64,000 nucleotides of DNA from JBKBKC01 sp046294265 (lineage in GTDB: Bacteria > Pseudomonadota > Alphaproteobacteria > Rhodobacterales > Rhodobacteraceae), in NCBI GenBank assembly GCA_046294265.1, contig JBKBKC010000010.1, positions 1 to 64,000 of the forward strand, in the 5' to 3' direction. Made by a program: the position numbers and the translations under genes. This document shows, piece after piece, positions 36,812 to 45,273 of this stretch. Each line of letters opens with the position of its first letter. Within the stretch, counting starts at the first letter, position 1. The notes under the pieces are model-generated. The model made no database searches. It was not told the DNA's origin and worked only from the letters and a program-made list of their open reading frames with translations.

Positions 36812-36825
36812 TTATCAATTCATAA
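36812..36825. promoter_or_regulatory. LysR-type box
   Basis: TTATCAATTCATAA, an inverted repeat of TTAT/ATAA that fits the T-N11-A rule, is located 15 bp upstream of the LysR start and 64 bp before the hydroxylase start. A probable binding site of the divergent LysR protein. Confidence 0.5.
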
Positions 36826-36888
36826 CGGGTTTCGGGATTGCAGGATAGGTGCCGCTGCGATTTTCTGGGGACGGTCGATGGGGGTGGC

Positions 36889-39042
36889 ATGGGCGGCGCG
36901 GCGCGGGCGGAGGGCGGATGTATCGGCAGGGCGATGCCCCGGCGCGAGGATGCGCGGCTGCTGACTGGGCTGGGCCGGTTCGTGGCCGATCTGGTGCCGC
37001 ATGATGCGCTGCATCTGGAGTTTCTGCGCAGCCCCTACGGTGCGGGGCGGGTAGCGCTGCTGGATCTTTCAGCGGCGCAGGGGATGCCGGGGGTGGCGCT
37101 GGTGTTGGCGGGCGACCTGGGATTGCAGGCGCAGGCGGCGGTGAACCCCCTGATTGCGGGGGCACGGGTGGTGCCAATGGAGCCCTTCGCGGCAGCAGGG
37201 GTGCGGGCGGCAGGGCAGGCCGTGGCGGCGGTGGTGGCGGCCACCGCAGCACAGGCGCTTGACGCGGTGGAGGCGGTTGCGCTGGAGGTGGAGGGGGCAG
37301 CGGTGGAGCCTGCGCCCGTTGTCACCGCCCGCTGGGGCGCGGGTGGGACCCTGCCCGATGCCGCACACCGGGTCGCGGTGCGGGTGGATCACGCGCTGGT
37401 CGCGCCGATGCCGCTCGAGCCTCGCGCAGTGCTGGCGGTGCCCGAGGGGGCGGGGCTGGTGCTGTATCTGGCCGTGCAGACCCCGCACCGCGCGCGCGAC
37501 GATCTGGCGGCGATGCTGGGTGTGCCGGTGCGGGTGGTGGCCCCGGATGTGGGCGGGGCCTTTGGCGGCAAGGCGAGTCTGATGCCCGAGGATGTGGTGG
37601 TGGCGGTGGCGGCCCTGCGGCTGGGCCGGGCGGTGGTCTGGCAGGGCACGCGGGGCGAGGCGTTTCTGGCCGATACGCAGGGCCGGGGCGCAGGGACCTG
37701 GGCCGAGGCCGCCGTGGACGCGGACGGCCGGGTGATGGGCCTGCGGGCCGGGATGGCGTTCCCCCTGGGCCACTGGATGGCGCATTCGGCATTGGCGCCT
37801 GCGCGCAACGGCGGGCGCATCCTGCCCGGCCCCTATACGATTGCCGATTGCGGGGTCGAGGTGGTGGCAGAGGCGACCGAAGGGCCTGCGGTCAACATCT
37901 ATCGCGGGGCCGGGCGGCCCGAGGCGGCGATGCTGATGGAGCGGGTGATGGACCGGGCGGCGGCGGCGGTTGGGATTGATCCGCTTGCGCTGCGGCGCCG
38001 GAATGTGGCGGGGGCGGGCCTTCGCGCCTGTTCGGGGGATATGGCGGGGTTGCTGGAGCTTGTGGCGCGGGAGGCAAGTTATGGGGCGCTGCGCGTGCGG
38101 CTGGGTGAGCGGCGGGCGGCGGGCGAGGTCTGCGGGATCGGAATCGGGCTTTATGTGGAGCCCTGCGGGCAGGGCTGGGAACATGCGGCGCTGGAGATTT
38201 TGCCGGATGGACGGATCCGGGCGATGACCGGCGCTTCGGCGCAGGGTCAGGGGCGCGAGACGGCGCTGGCGCAGGTGGTGGCCGGGGTGCTCGGGGTCAG
38301 TCCGGGGCGCGTGGAGGTGGTGGCGGGCGATACCGGGGCGGTGGCGGAGGGGGTCGGCGCGCTGGCAAGCCGGTCCACGGCCATCGGGGCCTCGGCCATG
38401 CTCGTTGCCGCGCAGGCGCTGGAGGCGCAGGCGCGGGCGGTGGCGGGGGGCCTCATGGGGGTGGACCCCGGTGCGGTGGTGATCTCGGATGCAGGCCTGT
38501 CCGGTGGCGGGGCCATGGTGGGCTGGGGCGATCTCGGTCCCGTCGAGGTGGCGTTGCGGCATGAGGCGGCGGCAGAGGCCTGGGCCTCGGGCGCCGTGCT
38601 GGCCGAGGTGGGGATCGACCGCGAGACGGGCGTGGTCACGGTGGAGCGGATCACCTGGGTCGATGATGCCGGGGTGGTGGTGAACCCGATGCTGGTGCAT
38701 GGGCAACTCATGGGCGGGCTGGCGCAGGGGCTGGGGGCCGCGCTGATGGAGCGGATGGCCTATGCGGGCGGGCAGCTTCTGACCGGCAGCCTGATGGATT
38801 ACGCGGTTCCGCGGGCGGGGGACATGCCGCCGGTGCGGATCATCTCGCGTCCTGTGCCATCGCCCGCAAATCCGCTGGGGGCCAAGGGAGTGGGCGAGGC
38901 GGGCTGCATCGGCGTACCTGCCGCCATCCTGAACGCGGTGCAGGATGCGCTGATCCCATTCGATGCGCCCGATCTGTCCTTGCCGCTGACCCCGGAAAAG
39001 GTGTGGCGCGCGCTGACCCGGATGCCGCAGGAGGCCGCGTGA
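36889..39042 (+). CDS. CoxL-like molybdopterin-binding subunit (xanthine dehydrogenase family), orphan
   Basis: 717 residues from ATG at 36889. The large catalytic subunit of the molybdenum hydroxylase family: substrate channel and cofactor motifs are VGGAFGGKASLMPEDVVVA, the active-site loop NIYRGAGRPEAAMLME (YRGAGR as in form-II CoxL/aldehyde oxidases, not the AYRCSFR of true CO dehydrogenase), GASAQGQGRETA, and the catalytic Glu in GAKGVGEAG. It would hydroxylate an aromatic N-heterocycle or aldehyde at a carbon next to N or O. No FAD (CoxM) or 2Fe-2S (CoxS) subunit gene is adjacent; the only small subunit in the window (46.8 kb) pairs with another large subunit. It overlaps the next gene. 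Confidence 0.85.
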   Translation: MGGAARAEGGCIGRAMPRREDARLLTGLGRFVADLVPHDALHLEFLRSPYGAGRVALLDLSAAQGMPGVALVLAGDLGLQAQAAVNPLIAGARVVPMEPFAAAGVRAAGQAVAAVVAATAAQALDAVEAVALEVEGAAVEPAPVVTARWGAGGTLPDAAHRVAVRVDHALVAPMPLEPRAVLAVPEGAGLVLYLAVQTPHRARDDLAAMLGVPVRVVAPDVGGAFGGKASLMPEDVVVAVAALRLGRAVVWQGTRGEAFLADTQGRGAGTWAEAAVDADGRVMGLRAGMAFPLGHWMAHSALAPARNGGRILPGPYTIADCGVEVVAEATEGPAVNIYRGAGRPEAAMLMERVMDRAAAAVGIDPLALRRRNVAGAGLRACSGDMAGLLELVAREASYGALRVRLGERRAAGEVCGIGIGLYVEPCGQGWEHAALEILPDGRIRAMTGASAQGQGRETALAQVVAGVLGVSPGRVEVVAGDTGAVAEGVGALASRSTAIGASAMLVAAQALEAQARAVAGGLMGVDPGAVVISDAGLSGGGAMVGWGDLGPVEVALRHEAAAEAWASGAVLAEVGIDRETGVVTVERITWVDDAGVVVNPMLVHGQLMGGLAQGLGAALMERMAYAGGQLLTGSLMDYAVPRAGDMPPVRIISRPVPSPANPLGAKGVGEAGCIGVPAAILNAVQDALIPFDAPDLSLPLTPEKVWRALTRMPQEAA

Positions 39043-39992
39043 GATACGACCGAAACACTGCCAAAAGCCACGCCTTCGCCCATATGCGCGGCATCTGGGC
39101 CGCCGCCCTGATGCCGTTTGCGGAGGATCTGTCCATCGACGAGGCGGGGTTCCGCGCGAACATGGAGCACTGGATCGCCGATCTGGGCATCGACGGCTTT
39201 TTCGTCGCCGGAAAGCAGGGCGAATTCTACGCGATGAGCGTGGAGGAGCGGAAACGCTGCTTCGATCTGGCGGTGTCGGCGGCGGATGGCCGGGCGCAGA
39301 CGATCATGTCGTGCAGCGACCAGAACATGGATGTGGTGATCGACCTCGCCCGCCACGCGCAGGCCTCAGGGGCCGATTACATCGTGGTCCATGCCCCCGT
39401 CCTGCATTTCACCAAGGCACAGGACGACACGCTGATCCGCTACTATGAGACCATCGCGGCAAAGGTCGATATCGGCATCGCGCTGTGGAGCCACCCCGAC
39501 AGCGGGTATCTGATGACCCCGCGCCTGTGCAACCGGCTCGCGGATATCGAAACCGTAGTGGCGATCAAATACTCGGTCCCCCGGCCCATGTACGCCGAGC
39601 TCACGCGCCTCGCGGGTGACCGCATGATCGTCTCCACCGCGTCGGAGGAGGAATGGCTGGACAATATCCTGGATCTCGGCTGGCGGCTCTACCTCTGTTC
39701 CTCGCCGCCCTACCTGATCCAGACCGCCCGCGACACCCGGATGCGCGCCTATACCGAGGCCGCTTTTGCCGGACGCGCCGATGAGGCCCGCCGCATCCGC
39801 GACAGCCTCGCCCCCGTGCGCGCCGCCCTGCGTGACACGCGGCCCGCCGAGAAACCCCATGCGCACCAGAAATACTGGCAGACGCTGCTGGGCCAGACCG
39901 GCGGCCGCACCCGCCCCCCCATGCTGGAACTCACCGCGCGCGACATGGCCCGCACGCGCGAAGCCTTTGACATGTGCGGCCTTCTGGTCTGA
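39039..39992 (+). CDS. DapA/N-acetylneuraminate-lyase family protein with altered motifs
   Basis: 317 residues from GTG at 39039, 5 nt after GGAGG and overlapping the hydroxylase stop. It is a TIM-barrel class I aldolase/hydratase. The Schiff-base Lys is visible as K177 in VVAIKYSVP. The pyruvate-binding GTTGE loop reads GKQGE (58-62), and the usual catalytic Tyr of the LYN.P motif is replaced: IALWSHPDSGYL has Trp150. These changes suggest a substrate other than that of dihydrodipicolinate synthase. It is placed between an oxidised-heterocycle hydroxylase and a ring-cleavage dioxygenase, so it may act on a ring-cleavage product. Function not assigned. Confidence 0.85.
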   Translation: MRYDRNTAKSHAFAHMRGIWAAALMPFAEDLSIDEAGFRANMEHWIADLGIDGFFVAGKQGEFYAMSVEERKRCFDLAVSAADGRAQTIMSCSDQNMDVVIDLARHAQASGADYIVVHAPVLHFTKAQDDTLIRYYETIAAKVDIGIALWSHPDSGYLMTPRLCNRLADIETVVAIKYSVPRPMYAELTRLAGDRMIVSTASEEEWLDNILDLGWRLYLCSSPPYLIQTARDTRMRAYTEAAFAGRADEARRIRDSLAPVRAALRDTRPAEKPHAHQKYWQTLLGQTGGRTRPPMLELTARDMARTREAFDMCGLLV

Positions 39993-40017
39993 CATGGCCG
40001 CATCCCCGGAGGATCCC

Positions 40018-40566
40018 ATGCCCCGCCTCGCCGCCTTCAACTTCCAGGCCTGGATCGACGCCCACAAACACCTGCTGAAACCCCCCGTCGGCAACCAGAT
40101 GGTGTTCAAGGAGGCCGATCTGATGGTCACCGTGGTCGGCGGCCCGAACCAGCGCACCGACTATCACGACGACCCGGTGGAAGAGTTCTTCTACCAGATC
40201 AAGGGCGACATGCTCCTGAAACTGCACGACACCGCCACGGGCGATTTCTACGACGTGCCGATCCGCGAGGGCGACATCTTCCTCCTGCCCGCCCATATGC
40301 GCCATTCCCCGCAGCGCCCGCAGGAAGGCTCCATCGGCCTCGTCATCGAACCCGCCCGGCCCGAGGGCGCGCTGGATGCGGTGGAGTGGTATTGCTTTGA
40401 CTGCCACGCGCTGGTGCACCGCGCCGAGGTCGATCTCGTGTCCATCGTCGATGATCTGCCCCCGATCTACGCCCGTTTCTACGGCGATGAAAAAGCCCGC
40501 ACCTGCCCCGCCTGCGGGGCGCTGCATCCCGGCAAGGTGCCGCCTGCGGGCTGGGTGGCGCTCTGA
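40018..40566 (+). CDS. 3-hydroxyanthranilate 3,4-dioxygenase-like enzyme
   Basis: 182 residues from ATG at 40018, 5 nt after GGAGG. It is a single-domain cupin whose iron ligands by family analogy are His50 and Glu56 (DYHDDPVEEFFYQ) and His96 (RHSPQRP). A C-terminal rubredoxin-like site is formed by C126xxC129 and C163xxC166, as in bacterial HAO. The family opens 3-hydroxyanthranilate to 2-amino-3-carboxymuconate semialdehyde, which can cyclise to quinolinate. The usual follow-up genes (ACMS decarboxylase, AMS dehydrogenase, deaminase) are absent next to it, so the native substrate or route may differ. Confidence 0.9.
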   Translation: MPRLAAFNFQAWIDAHKHLLKPPVGNQMVFKEADLMVTVVGGPNQRTDYHDDPVEEFFYQIKGDMLLKLHDTATGDFYDVPIREGDIFLLPAHMRHSPQRPQEGSIGLVIEPARPEGALDAVEWYCFDCHALVHRAEVDLVSIVDDLPPIYARFYGDEKARTCPACGALHPGKVPPAGWVAL

Positions 40567-40569
40567 ACT

Positions 40570-40586
40570 ATTTTAGGCTTGAAATA
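40570..40586. promoter_or_regulatory. Operator-like site matching the 27765 palindrome
   Basis: ATTTTAGGCTTGAAATA differs from ATTTCAAGCTTGAAATA (27765-27781) at only two positions. It lies 4 nt after the dioxygenase stop and 69 nt before the start of the transporter's binding-protein gene. A probable target of the same MarR regulator. Confidence 0.65.
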
Positions 40587-40655
40587 TCTCGGGGGAACGG
40601 GCATCGTTTCCACAATCAAACGCCGAAAAGGCATCACATCGACAGGGAGTCGCAC

Positions 40656-41813
40656 ATGAGAAACCTTCTGACCGCCGCCAGCCTTCTGGCACTGACCGCC
40701 GTTCCGGGCTGGGCCGACCCGGTGAAGATCGGCATGATCACCACGCTCTCCGGCCCCGGTGGCTATATCGGCGAACAGATCCGCGACGCAATGCAGCTGG
40801 CCATCGACATGGAGGGCGGGACGCTGGGCGGTGTCGAAGTGCAGCTGGTGGTCGAGGATGACGCGCTGAAACCCGGCCAGGGTCTGCAGATCGCGCAGAA
40901 ATACCTCGCCGATGACGGGATCAAGCTGATCACCGGCATCGTGTTCTCGAACGTCGCGGGGGCCACGGTTCCCGAAGTGGTGGATTCCGGCGCCATCTAT
41001 GTCAGCCCAAATGCCGGGCCTTCCAACCTCGCAGGCGCGGGCTGCCACGAAAACTACTTCGTCGTCTCCTGGCAGAACGATTCGCTGCATGAGGCATCGG
41101 GGGCGGCGGCGAAACTCCTCGGCTACACCAAGGCCGTGGCGCTGGCGCCCAACTACCAGGCGGGCAAGGACGCCATCGCGGGCTTCACGCGCCTCTTCGA
41201 GGGCGAGGTGACCGAGATCTACACCCAACTCGACCAGACCGATTTCGCCTCCGAAATGGCCCAGATCCGCGCGGCCAACCCGGAGGTGGTGTTCCAGTTC
41301 CACCCCGGCGGCCTTGGCATCGCGTTCCTCAAGCAATACCAGCAGGCGGGCCTTCTGGGCACCATCCCGATGGTGCTCTCCGAACCTTCGGTCGACGGCG
41401 TCATCCTGAACGCGGTCGGAGAGGCGGCGGTGGGGCTCAAGGCCACCACCCACTGGAACGCCGATTTCGACAACGAGGCGTCGAAAACCTTCGTCGCGGC
41501 CTGGAAGGAAAAGCACGGCGACCGCCCGCTGACCTATTACGCCCAGCAAAGCTATGACACCGCCCTCCTGATCGCCTCGGCGCTGAAATCCACCGGCGGG
41601 CTCGACGACATCGATGCCTTCCGCACCGCCCTGCGTGCCACCGATTTCACCTCCACCCGCGGTGAATTTGCCTTTGGCCAGAACCAGCACCCGGTGCAGG
41701 ACTGGTACATGGTCGATATCGTGGCCGACGCGAACGGCAAACCCACCGCCGTCACCGGCGCCAAACTGCGCGAGGCCGTGGGCGACATCTACGCCGCCGA
41801 CTGCAAGATGTGA
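40656..41813 (+). CDS. ABC transporter periplasmic substrate-binding protein (branched-chain amino acid/aromatic type)
   Basis: 385 residues; AGGGAG precedes ATG 40656. The Sec signal peptide MRNLLTAASLLALTAVPGWA is cleaved before DPVKIGMI. The mature part follows the LivJ fold: GMITTLSGPGGYIGEQIRDA, VVEDDALKPGQGLQIAQKYL and FQFHPGGLGIAFLKQY. LivJ-type proteins near aromatic-CoA genes often bind aromatic acids such as benzoate or 4-hydroxybenzoate, so anthranilate or a relative is likely. First gene of a five-gene operon. Confidence 0.92.
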   Translation: MRNLLTAASLLALTAVPGWADPVKIGMITTLSGPGGYIGEQIRDAMQLAIDMEGGTLGGVEVQLVVEDDALKPGQGLQIAQKYLADDGIKLITGIVFSNVAGATVPEVVDSGAIYVSPNAGPSNLAGAGCHENYFVVSWQNDSLHEASGAAAKLLGYTKAVALAPNYQAGKDAIAGFTRLFEGEVTEIYTQLDQTDFASEMAQIRAANPEVVFQFHPGGLGIAFLKQYQQAGLLGTIPMVLSEPSVDGVILNAVGEAAVGLKATTHWNADFDNEASKTFVAAWKEKHGDRPLTYYAQQSYDTALLIASALKSTGGLDDIDAFRTALRATDFTSTRGEFAFGQNQHPVQDWYMVDIVADANGKPTAVTGAKLREAVGDIYAADCKM

Positions 41814-41820
41814 GGTGCGG

Positions 41821-41841
41821 GGCCGGGGCACGCCCCCGGCC
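41821..41841 (+). terminator. Hairpin after the binding-protein gene
   Basis: GGCCGGGG / CCCCGGCC, an 8-bp stem with a 5-nt loop, 7 nt after the stop. No T-run. It may protect the abundant binding-protein mRNA from 3' decay while allowing lower expression of the permease genes. Confidence 0.55.
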
Positions 41842-41857
41842 CCATCCCGCACCTGCG

Positions 41858-41906
41858 CCTTCTTCTGTCCAAAAATATTCTGGGGTCCGGGGCAAGGCCC
41901 CGGGGG
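41858..41906 (-). repeat. Recurrent hairpin/ATATTT element, copy D (reverse orientation)
   Basis: On the minus strand CCCCGGGGCCTTGCCCCGG is followed by ACCCCAGAATATTTTTGGAC and AGAAGA. It is the only copy oriented against the flanking genes. Confidence 0.6.
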
Positions 41907-41940
41907 CCCGCCAAGGGTGCCGACCCATGAGGGCTGACCG

Positions 41941-42855
41941 ATGATCCTCATCCTCGAACAACTGCTGAACGGCCTGCAATACGGCATCACGCTGTTCCTG
42001 CTGGCGGCGGGGCTGACGCTGATCTTCGGCATCATGGGGGTCATCAACCTGGCCCATGGCTCGCTCTACATGGTGGGGGCCTATATCGGCACGCTGGTGG
42101 CGGCCGAAACCGGCAGCTTCTGGCTGGGCCTGCCCGCGGCGCTGGTGGCGGCCGCCGCCACCGGATTTGTCATCGAAACGGTGGTGATCCGCCGCCTCTA
42201 TGCCCGCGACCATCTGGATCAGGTGCTGGCGACCTTCGCGCTGATCCTGACCTTCAACCAGCTGATCGTGATCGGTTTCGGCCGCCAGCCCGTGTTCACC
42301 CGCCTGCCGGAGGCGTTTTCCGGCTCGGTCGAGCTGTTGCCCGGCCTGCCCTACCCCACCTACCGCCTCCTCATCATCGTCGTGGGCCTGACCGTGGCGG
42401 CGGGCCTCTATCTCCTCATTAACCGCACGCGCATCGGGGCGCTGGTGCGCGCCGGGGCGACCAACCGCGAGATGGTAAGCGCGCTGGGGGTGGATATCCG
42501 CCTCCTCTACACTGTGGTCTTCGGTCTGGGGGCGCTCCTTGCAGGGCTGGCGGGCTATTTCTCGGGGCCGATCGCGGCGGTTCAGGTGGGGATGGGCGAG
42601 CAGATCCTGCTGGCCACCTTCGTCGTCGTCGTGGTCGGCGGCGTGGGCTCGATCAAGGGGGCCTTTGTGGCGGGGCTGTTCCTCGGCATCGTGGACACGA
42701 TGCTGCGGGCCTTCCTGCCCACGCTCCTGCGCCAGGTGATGCCGCCGTCCGAGGCGGACGGCATGGGCATCGCGCTCGCCTCGATGGGGATTTACCTGAT
42801 GATGGCGCTGGTCCTTCTGATCCGCCCGCGCGGCCTTTACGCGGCGGGGTCGTGA
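41941..42855 (+). CDS. ABC transporter permease, LivH type
   Basis: 304 residues, about eight membrane segments. LivH features are LLNGLQYGITLFLLAAGLTL, FGIMGVINLAHGSLYM near the N-terminus, and the cytoplasmic coupling loop with GALVRAGATNREMVSALG. It pairs with the LivM-type permease whose gene overlaps the end by 1 nt. Confidence 0.94.
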   Translation: MILILEQLLNGLQYGITLFLLAAGLTLIFGIMGVINLAHGSLYMVGAYIGTLVAAETGSFWLGLPAALVAAAATGFVIETVVIRRLYARDHLDQVLATFALILTFNQLIVIGFGRQPVFTRLPEAFSGSVELLPGLPYPTYRLLIIVVGLTVAAGLYLLINRTRIGALVRAGATNREMVSALGVDIRLLYTVVFGLGALLAGLAGYFSGPIAAVQVGMGEQILLATFVVVVVGGVGSIKGAFVAGLFLGIVDTMLRAFLPTLLRQVMPPSEADGMGIALASMGIYLMMALVLLIRPRGLYAAGS

Positions 42856-43829
42856 TGCGCGCGTTTCCCGCCCTGCTGATCGCCCTCGCCTGCGCCGCGC
42901 TGATCGCCGCACCCCTTGTGACCGAAGGCATCGGGCAGCCCGCCCTCCTGTCGCTCCTGACCCGCATCCTGATCTACGGGATCGCTGCGGCCAGCCTGAA
43001 CTTCATCCTGGGCTACGGCGGGATGGTCAGCTTCGGCCATGCCGCGTTCTTCGGGGTGGGCGCCTATGTGGTGGGCATCCTCTTTTCCCACCACGCAAGC
43101 GGCGTGCCCTTCCTCGGGCTGATCCCCGGGTCGAACCAGCTTCTGGTCACTTTGCCCCTGGCGATGCTGGTGGCGGGGGCCTTTGCCGCCGTCATCGGGG
43201 CATTGAGCCTGCGCACGGGGGGCGTGCAGTTCATCATGATCACGCTGGCCTTTGCGCAGATGCTGTTCTTCCTCTTCGTGTCCCTGCGGGCCTATGGCGG
43301 CGAGGATGGCATCATCATCCGCCGGTCGAACGAGTTCCTGGGCCTGAACATGCGCGACCGCACGACGCTGTATTATGTGGTGCTGGGCTTCACCGCGCTG
43401 TTCTTTGCGGTGCTCTGGCGGATCGTGCATTCGTCATTCGGCAACGTCCTGCAAGGTCTGCGGCAGTCCGAGCGGCGGATGGCGGCGCTGGGGTATGCGC
43501 CTTATCGGTATAAACTCTATGCCTTTACCCTGGCGGGGATGGGGGCGGGGCTGTCGGGGGCGCTGATGGCCAATGTGTTGCGCTTCACCTCGCCCGACAT
43601 GATGCACTGGACGAAATCGGGCGAACTGATGATCATGGTGATCCTGGGCGGGGTGGGCAGCTTTTTCGGCCCGCTGTTCGGGGCCGCCGCCGTGCTGGTC
43701 CTGGAAAACTACCTCGCGCGCTGGACCGAGCATTGGCCGCTGGCCATGGGCCTGATCCTTCTGGTGATCGTTCTGGGCACCAAGGGCGGCATCGCCGGTC
43801 TGATCCGGCGGATCGGGGGGCGGGGATGA
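42855..43829 (+). CDS. ABC transporter permease, LivM type
   Basis: 324 residues from ATG at 42855, overlapping the LivH stop; a GTG three bases earlier is also in frame. Multiple hydrophobic segments with the LivM signature AASLNFILGYGGMVSFGHAAFFGVGAY and the coupling loop NVLQGLRQSERRMAALGY. It overlaps the ATPase gene by 4 nt. Confidence 0.94.
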   Translation: MRAFPALLIALACAALIAAPLVTEGIGQPALLSLLTRILIYGIAAASLNFILGYGGMVSFGHAAFFGVGAYVVGILFSHHASGVPFLGLIPGSNQLLVTLPLAMLVAGAFAAVIGALSLRTGGVQFIMITLAFAQMLFFLFVSLRAYGGEDGIIIRRSNEFLGLNMRDRTTLYYVVLGFTALFFAVLWRIVHSSFGNVLQGLRQSERRMAALGYAPYRYKLYAFTLAGMGAGLSGALMANVLRFTSPDMMHWTKSGELMIMVILGGVGSFFGPLFGAAAVLVLENYLARWTEHWPLAMGLILLVIVLGTKGGIAGLIRRIGGRG

Positions 43830-44578
43830 GCATTCTGGTGCTGGAGGGGCTGGTGAAGCGGTTCGGCGGATTGCTGGCCACCGATGACGTGTCGCTGGCG
43901 GTGGAGCCGGGCGAGATCCATGCGCTGATCGGGCCGAACGGTGCGGGGAAATCGACGCTCATCAACCAGATCTGCGGCGAGATGGCCCCCAACGCGGGGC
44001 GCATCCGCTTGGACGGACATGATGTGACCCACGCTTCGGTGGCGGACCGCGTGGCGATGGGTCTGGGGCGCACGTTCCAGATCACGCAGCTGTTGCCCGA
44101 CATGACCGTGAGCCAGAACATCGCCATGGCCGCGCAGGCGCGGATGGGTGGGAATTTCCGTATCTGGGACGCGCTGCGCGGGCGGCGCGACATCTGGGCG
44201 GCGGCGGATGGCCTGCTGCAGGGCACGGCGCTGGCCCCCCGCGCCCACATCCCCGCCACCGACCTGTCGCATGGGGAACGCAAGCAACTGGAACTGCTGG
44301 TCGCCCTCGCCCGCCGCCCGCGCCTGCTGTTGCTCGATGAGCCGATGGCGGGGCTCGGGCACGTGGAAAGCCAGGAGATGATCGCCAGCCTGCGGGGGAT
44401 CGGCGCCACCACGCCCATGCTGCTGGTCGAGCATGACATGGAGGCGGTGTTTGCGCTGGCCTCCCGCATCTCGGTGCTGGTCTATGGCCGGATCATCGCC
44501 ACGGGCTCGGTCGAGGCCATCCGCAACGATCCGGCTGTGCGCGAGGCCTATCTGGGCGCGGAGGACGAATTGTGCTGA
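43826..44578 (+). CDS. ABC transporter ATP-binding protein, LivG type
   Basis: 250 residues. Walker A GPNGAGKSTLINQI, Q-loop region LGRTFQITQLLPDMTV, signature LSHGERKQLELLVALA, Walker B LLLLDEPMAGL and His switch VEHDM. LSHGE instead of LSxGQ is normal for LivG. It overlaps livF by 7 nt. Confidence 0.95.
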   Translation: MSILVLEGLVKRFGGLLATDDVSLAVEPGEIHALIGPNGAGKSTLINQICGEMAPNAGRIRLDGHDVTHASVADRVAMGLGRTFQITQLLPDMTVSQNIAMAAQARMGGNFRIWDALRGRRDIWAAADGLLQGTALAPRAHIPATDLSHGERKQLELLVALARRPRLLLLDEPMAGLGHVESQEMIASLRGIGATTPMLLVEHDMEAVFALASRISVLVYGRIIATGSVEAIRNDPAVREAYLGAEDELC

Positions 44579-45273
44579 GCCTGCGCAACCTTGAGGCCGC
44601 ATATGGCGCGAGCCAGGTGCTGTTCGACGTGTCGCTGGAGATTGGCGACGGCGAGGTGGTCACGCTTCTGGGCCGCAACGGCATGGGCAAGACGACCACG
44701 GTGCGAACGATCATGGGGCTGTTGCCGGTGCGTGGCGGTTCTGTTGCCTTTCAGGGCCAGCCGCTGGCGGGCCAGCGGCCCGAGCGGATTGCGCGGCTCG
44801 GTCTGGGGCTGGTGCCCGAGGGGCGGCAGGTGTTTCCCACGCTGACGGTGCGCGAGAACCTGACCGCCACCGCCGCGAACCGTCTGGGCCGGGGCGAGCC
44901 CTGGACGCTGGCGCGCATCTACGACCTCTTTCCCCGGCTGGGAGAGCGGGCGGGGCAATACGCAGGCACCCTGTCGGGGGGCGAGCAGCAGATGCTGGCT
45001 GTGGGGCGCGCGCTGATGACCAATCCGCGCCTGCTGATCCTGGATGAGGCGACCGAGGGCCTGGCCCCGGTGATCCGCACCGAGATCTGGCATGTGATCG
45101 AGCGGCTGAAGGCGCATGGCCAGTCGATCCTCTTGATCGACAAGAATCTGGGCGTGCTGAAGCGGCTGGCTGACCGGCATGTGATCATCGAGAAGGGCCG
45201 CACCGTCTGGCAGGGCACCGGGGCCGATCTTGACCGCGATGCGGAGCGGGTGAGGGGCTATGTCGGGCTCTGA
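44572..45273 (+). CDS. ABC transporter ATP-binding protein, LivF type
   Basis: 233 residues from GTG at 44572. Walker A GRNGMGKTTTVRTI, signature LSGGEQQMLAVGRAL, Walker B LLILDEATEGLAP. The switch position reads LIDKNL rather than the usual His-containing VEQN, a substitution at the H-loop (Asp/Lys in place of Glu-Gln). It overlaps the aspartate dehydrogenase gene by 14 nt. Confidence 0.94.
   Translation: MLSLRNLEAAYGASQVLFDVSLEIGDGEVVTLLGRNGMGKTTTVRTIMGLLPVRGGSVAFQGQPLAGQRPERIARLGLGLVPEGRQVFPTLTVRENLTATAANRLGRGEPWTLARIYDLFPRLGERAGQYAGTLSGGEQQMLAVGRALMTNPRLLILDEATEGLAPVIRTEIWHVIERLKAHGQSILLIDKNLGVLKRLADRHVIIEKGRTVWQGTGADLDRDAERVRGYVGL

Noticed and set aside
36889..39042. True carbon monoxide dehydrogenase large subunit
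   Set aside because: The active-site loop reads YRGAGR instead of the AYRCSFR of form I CO dehydrogenase, and the CoxM/CoxS genes are missing.
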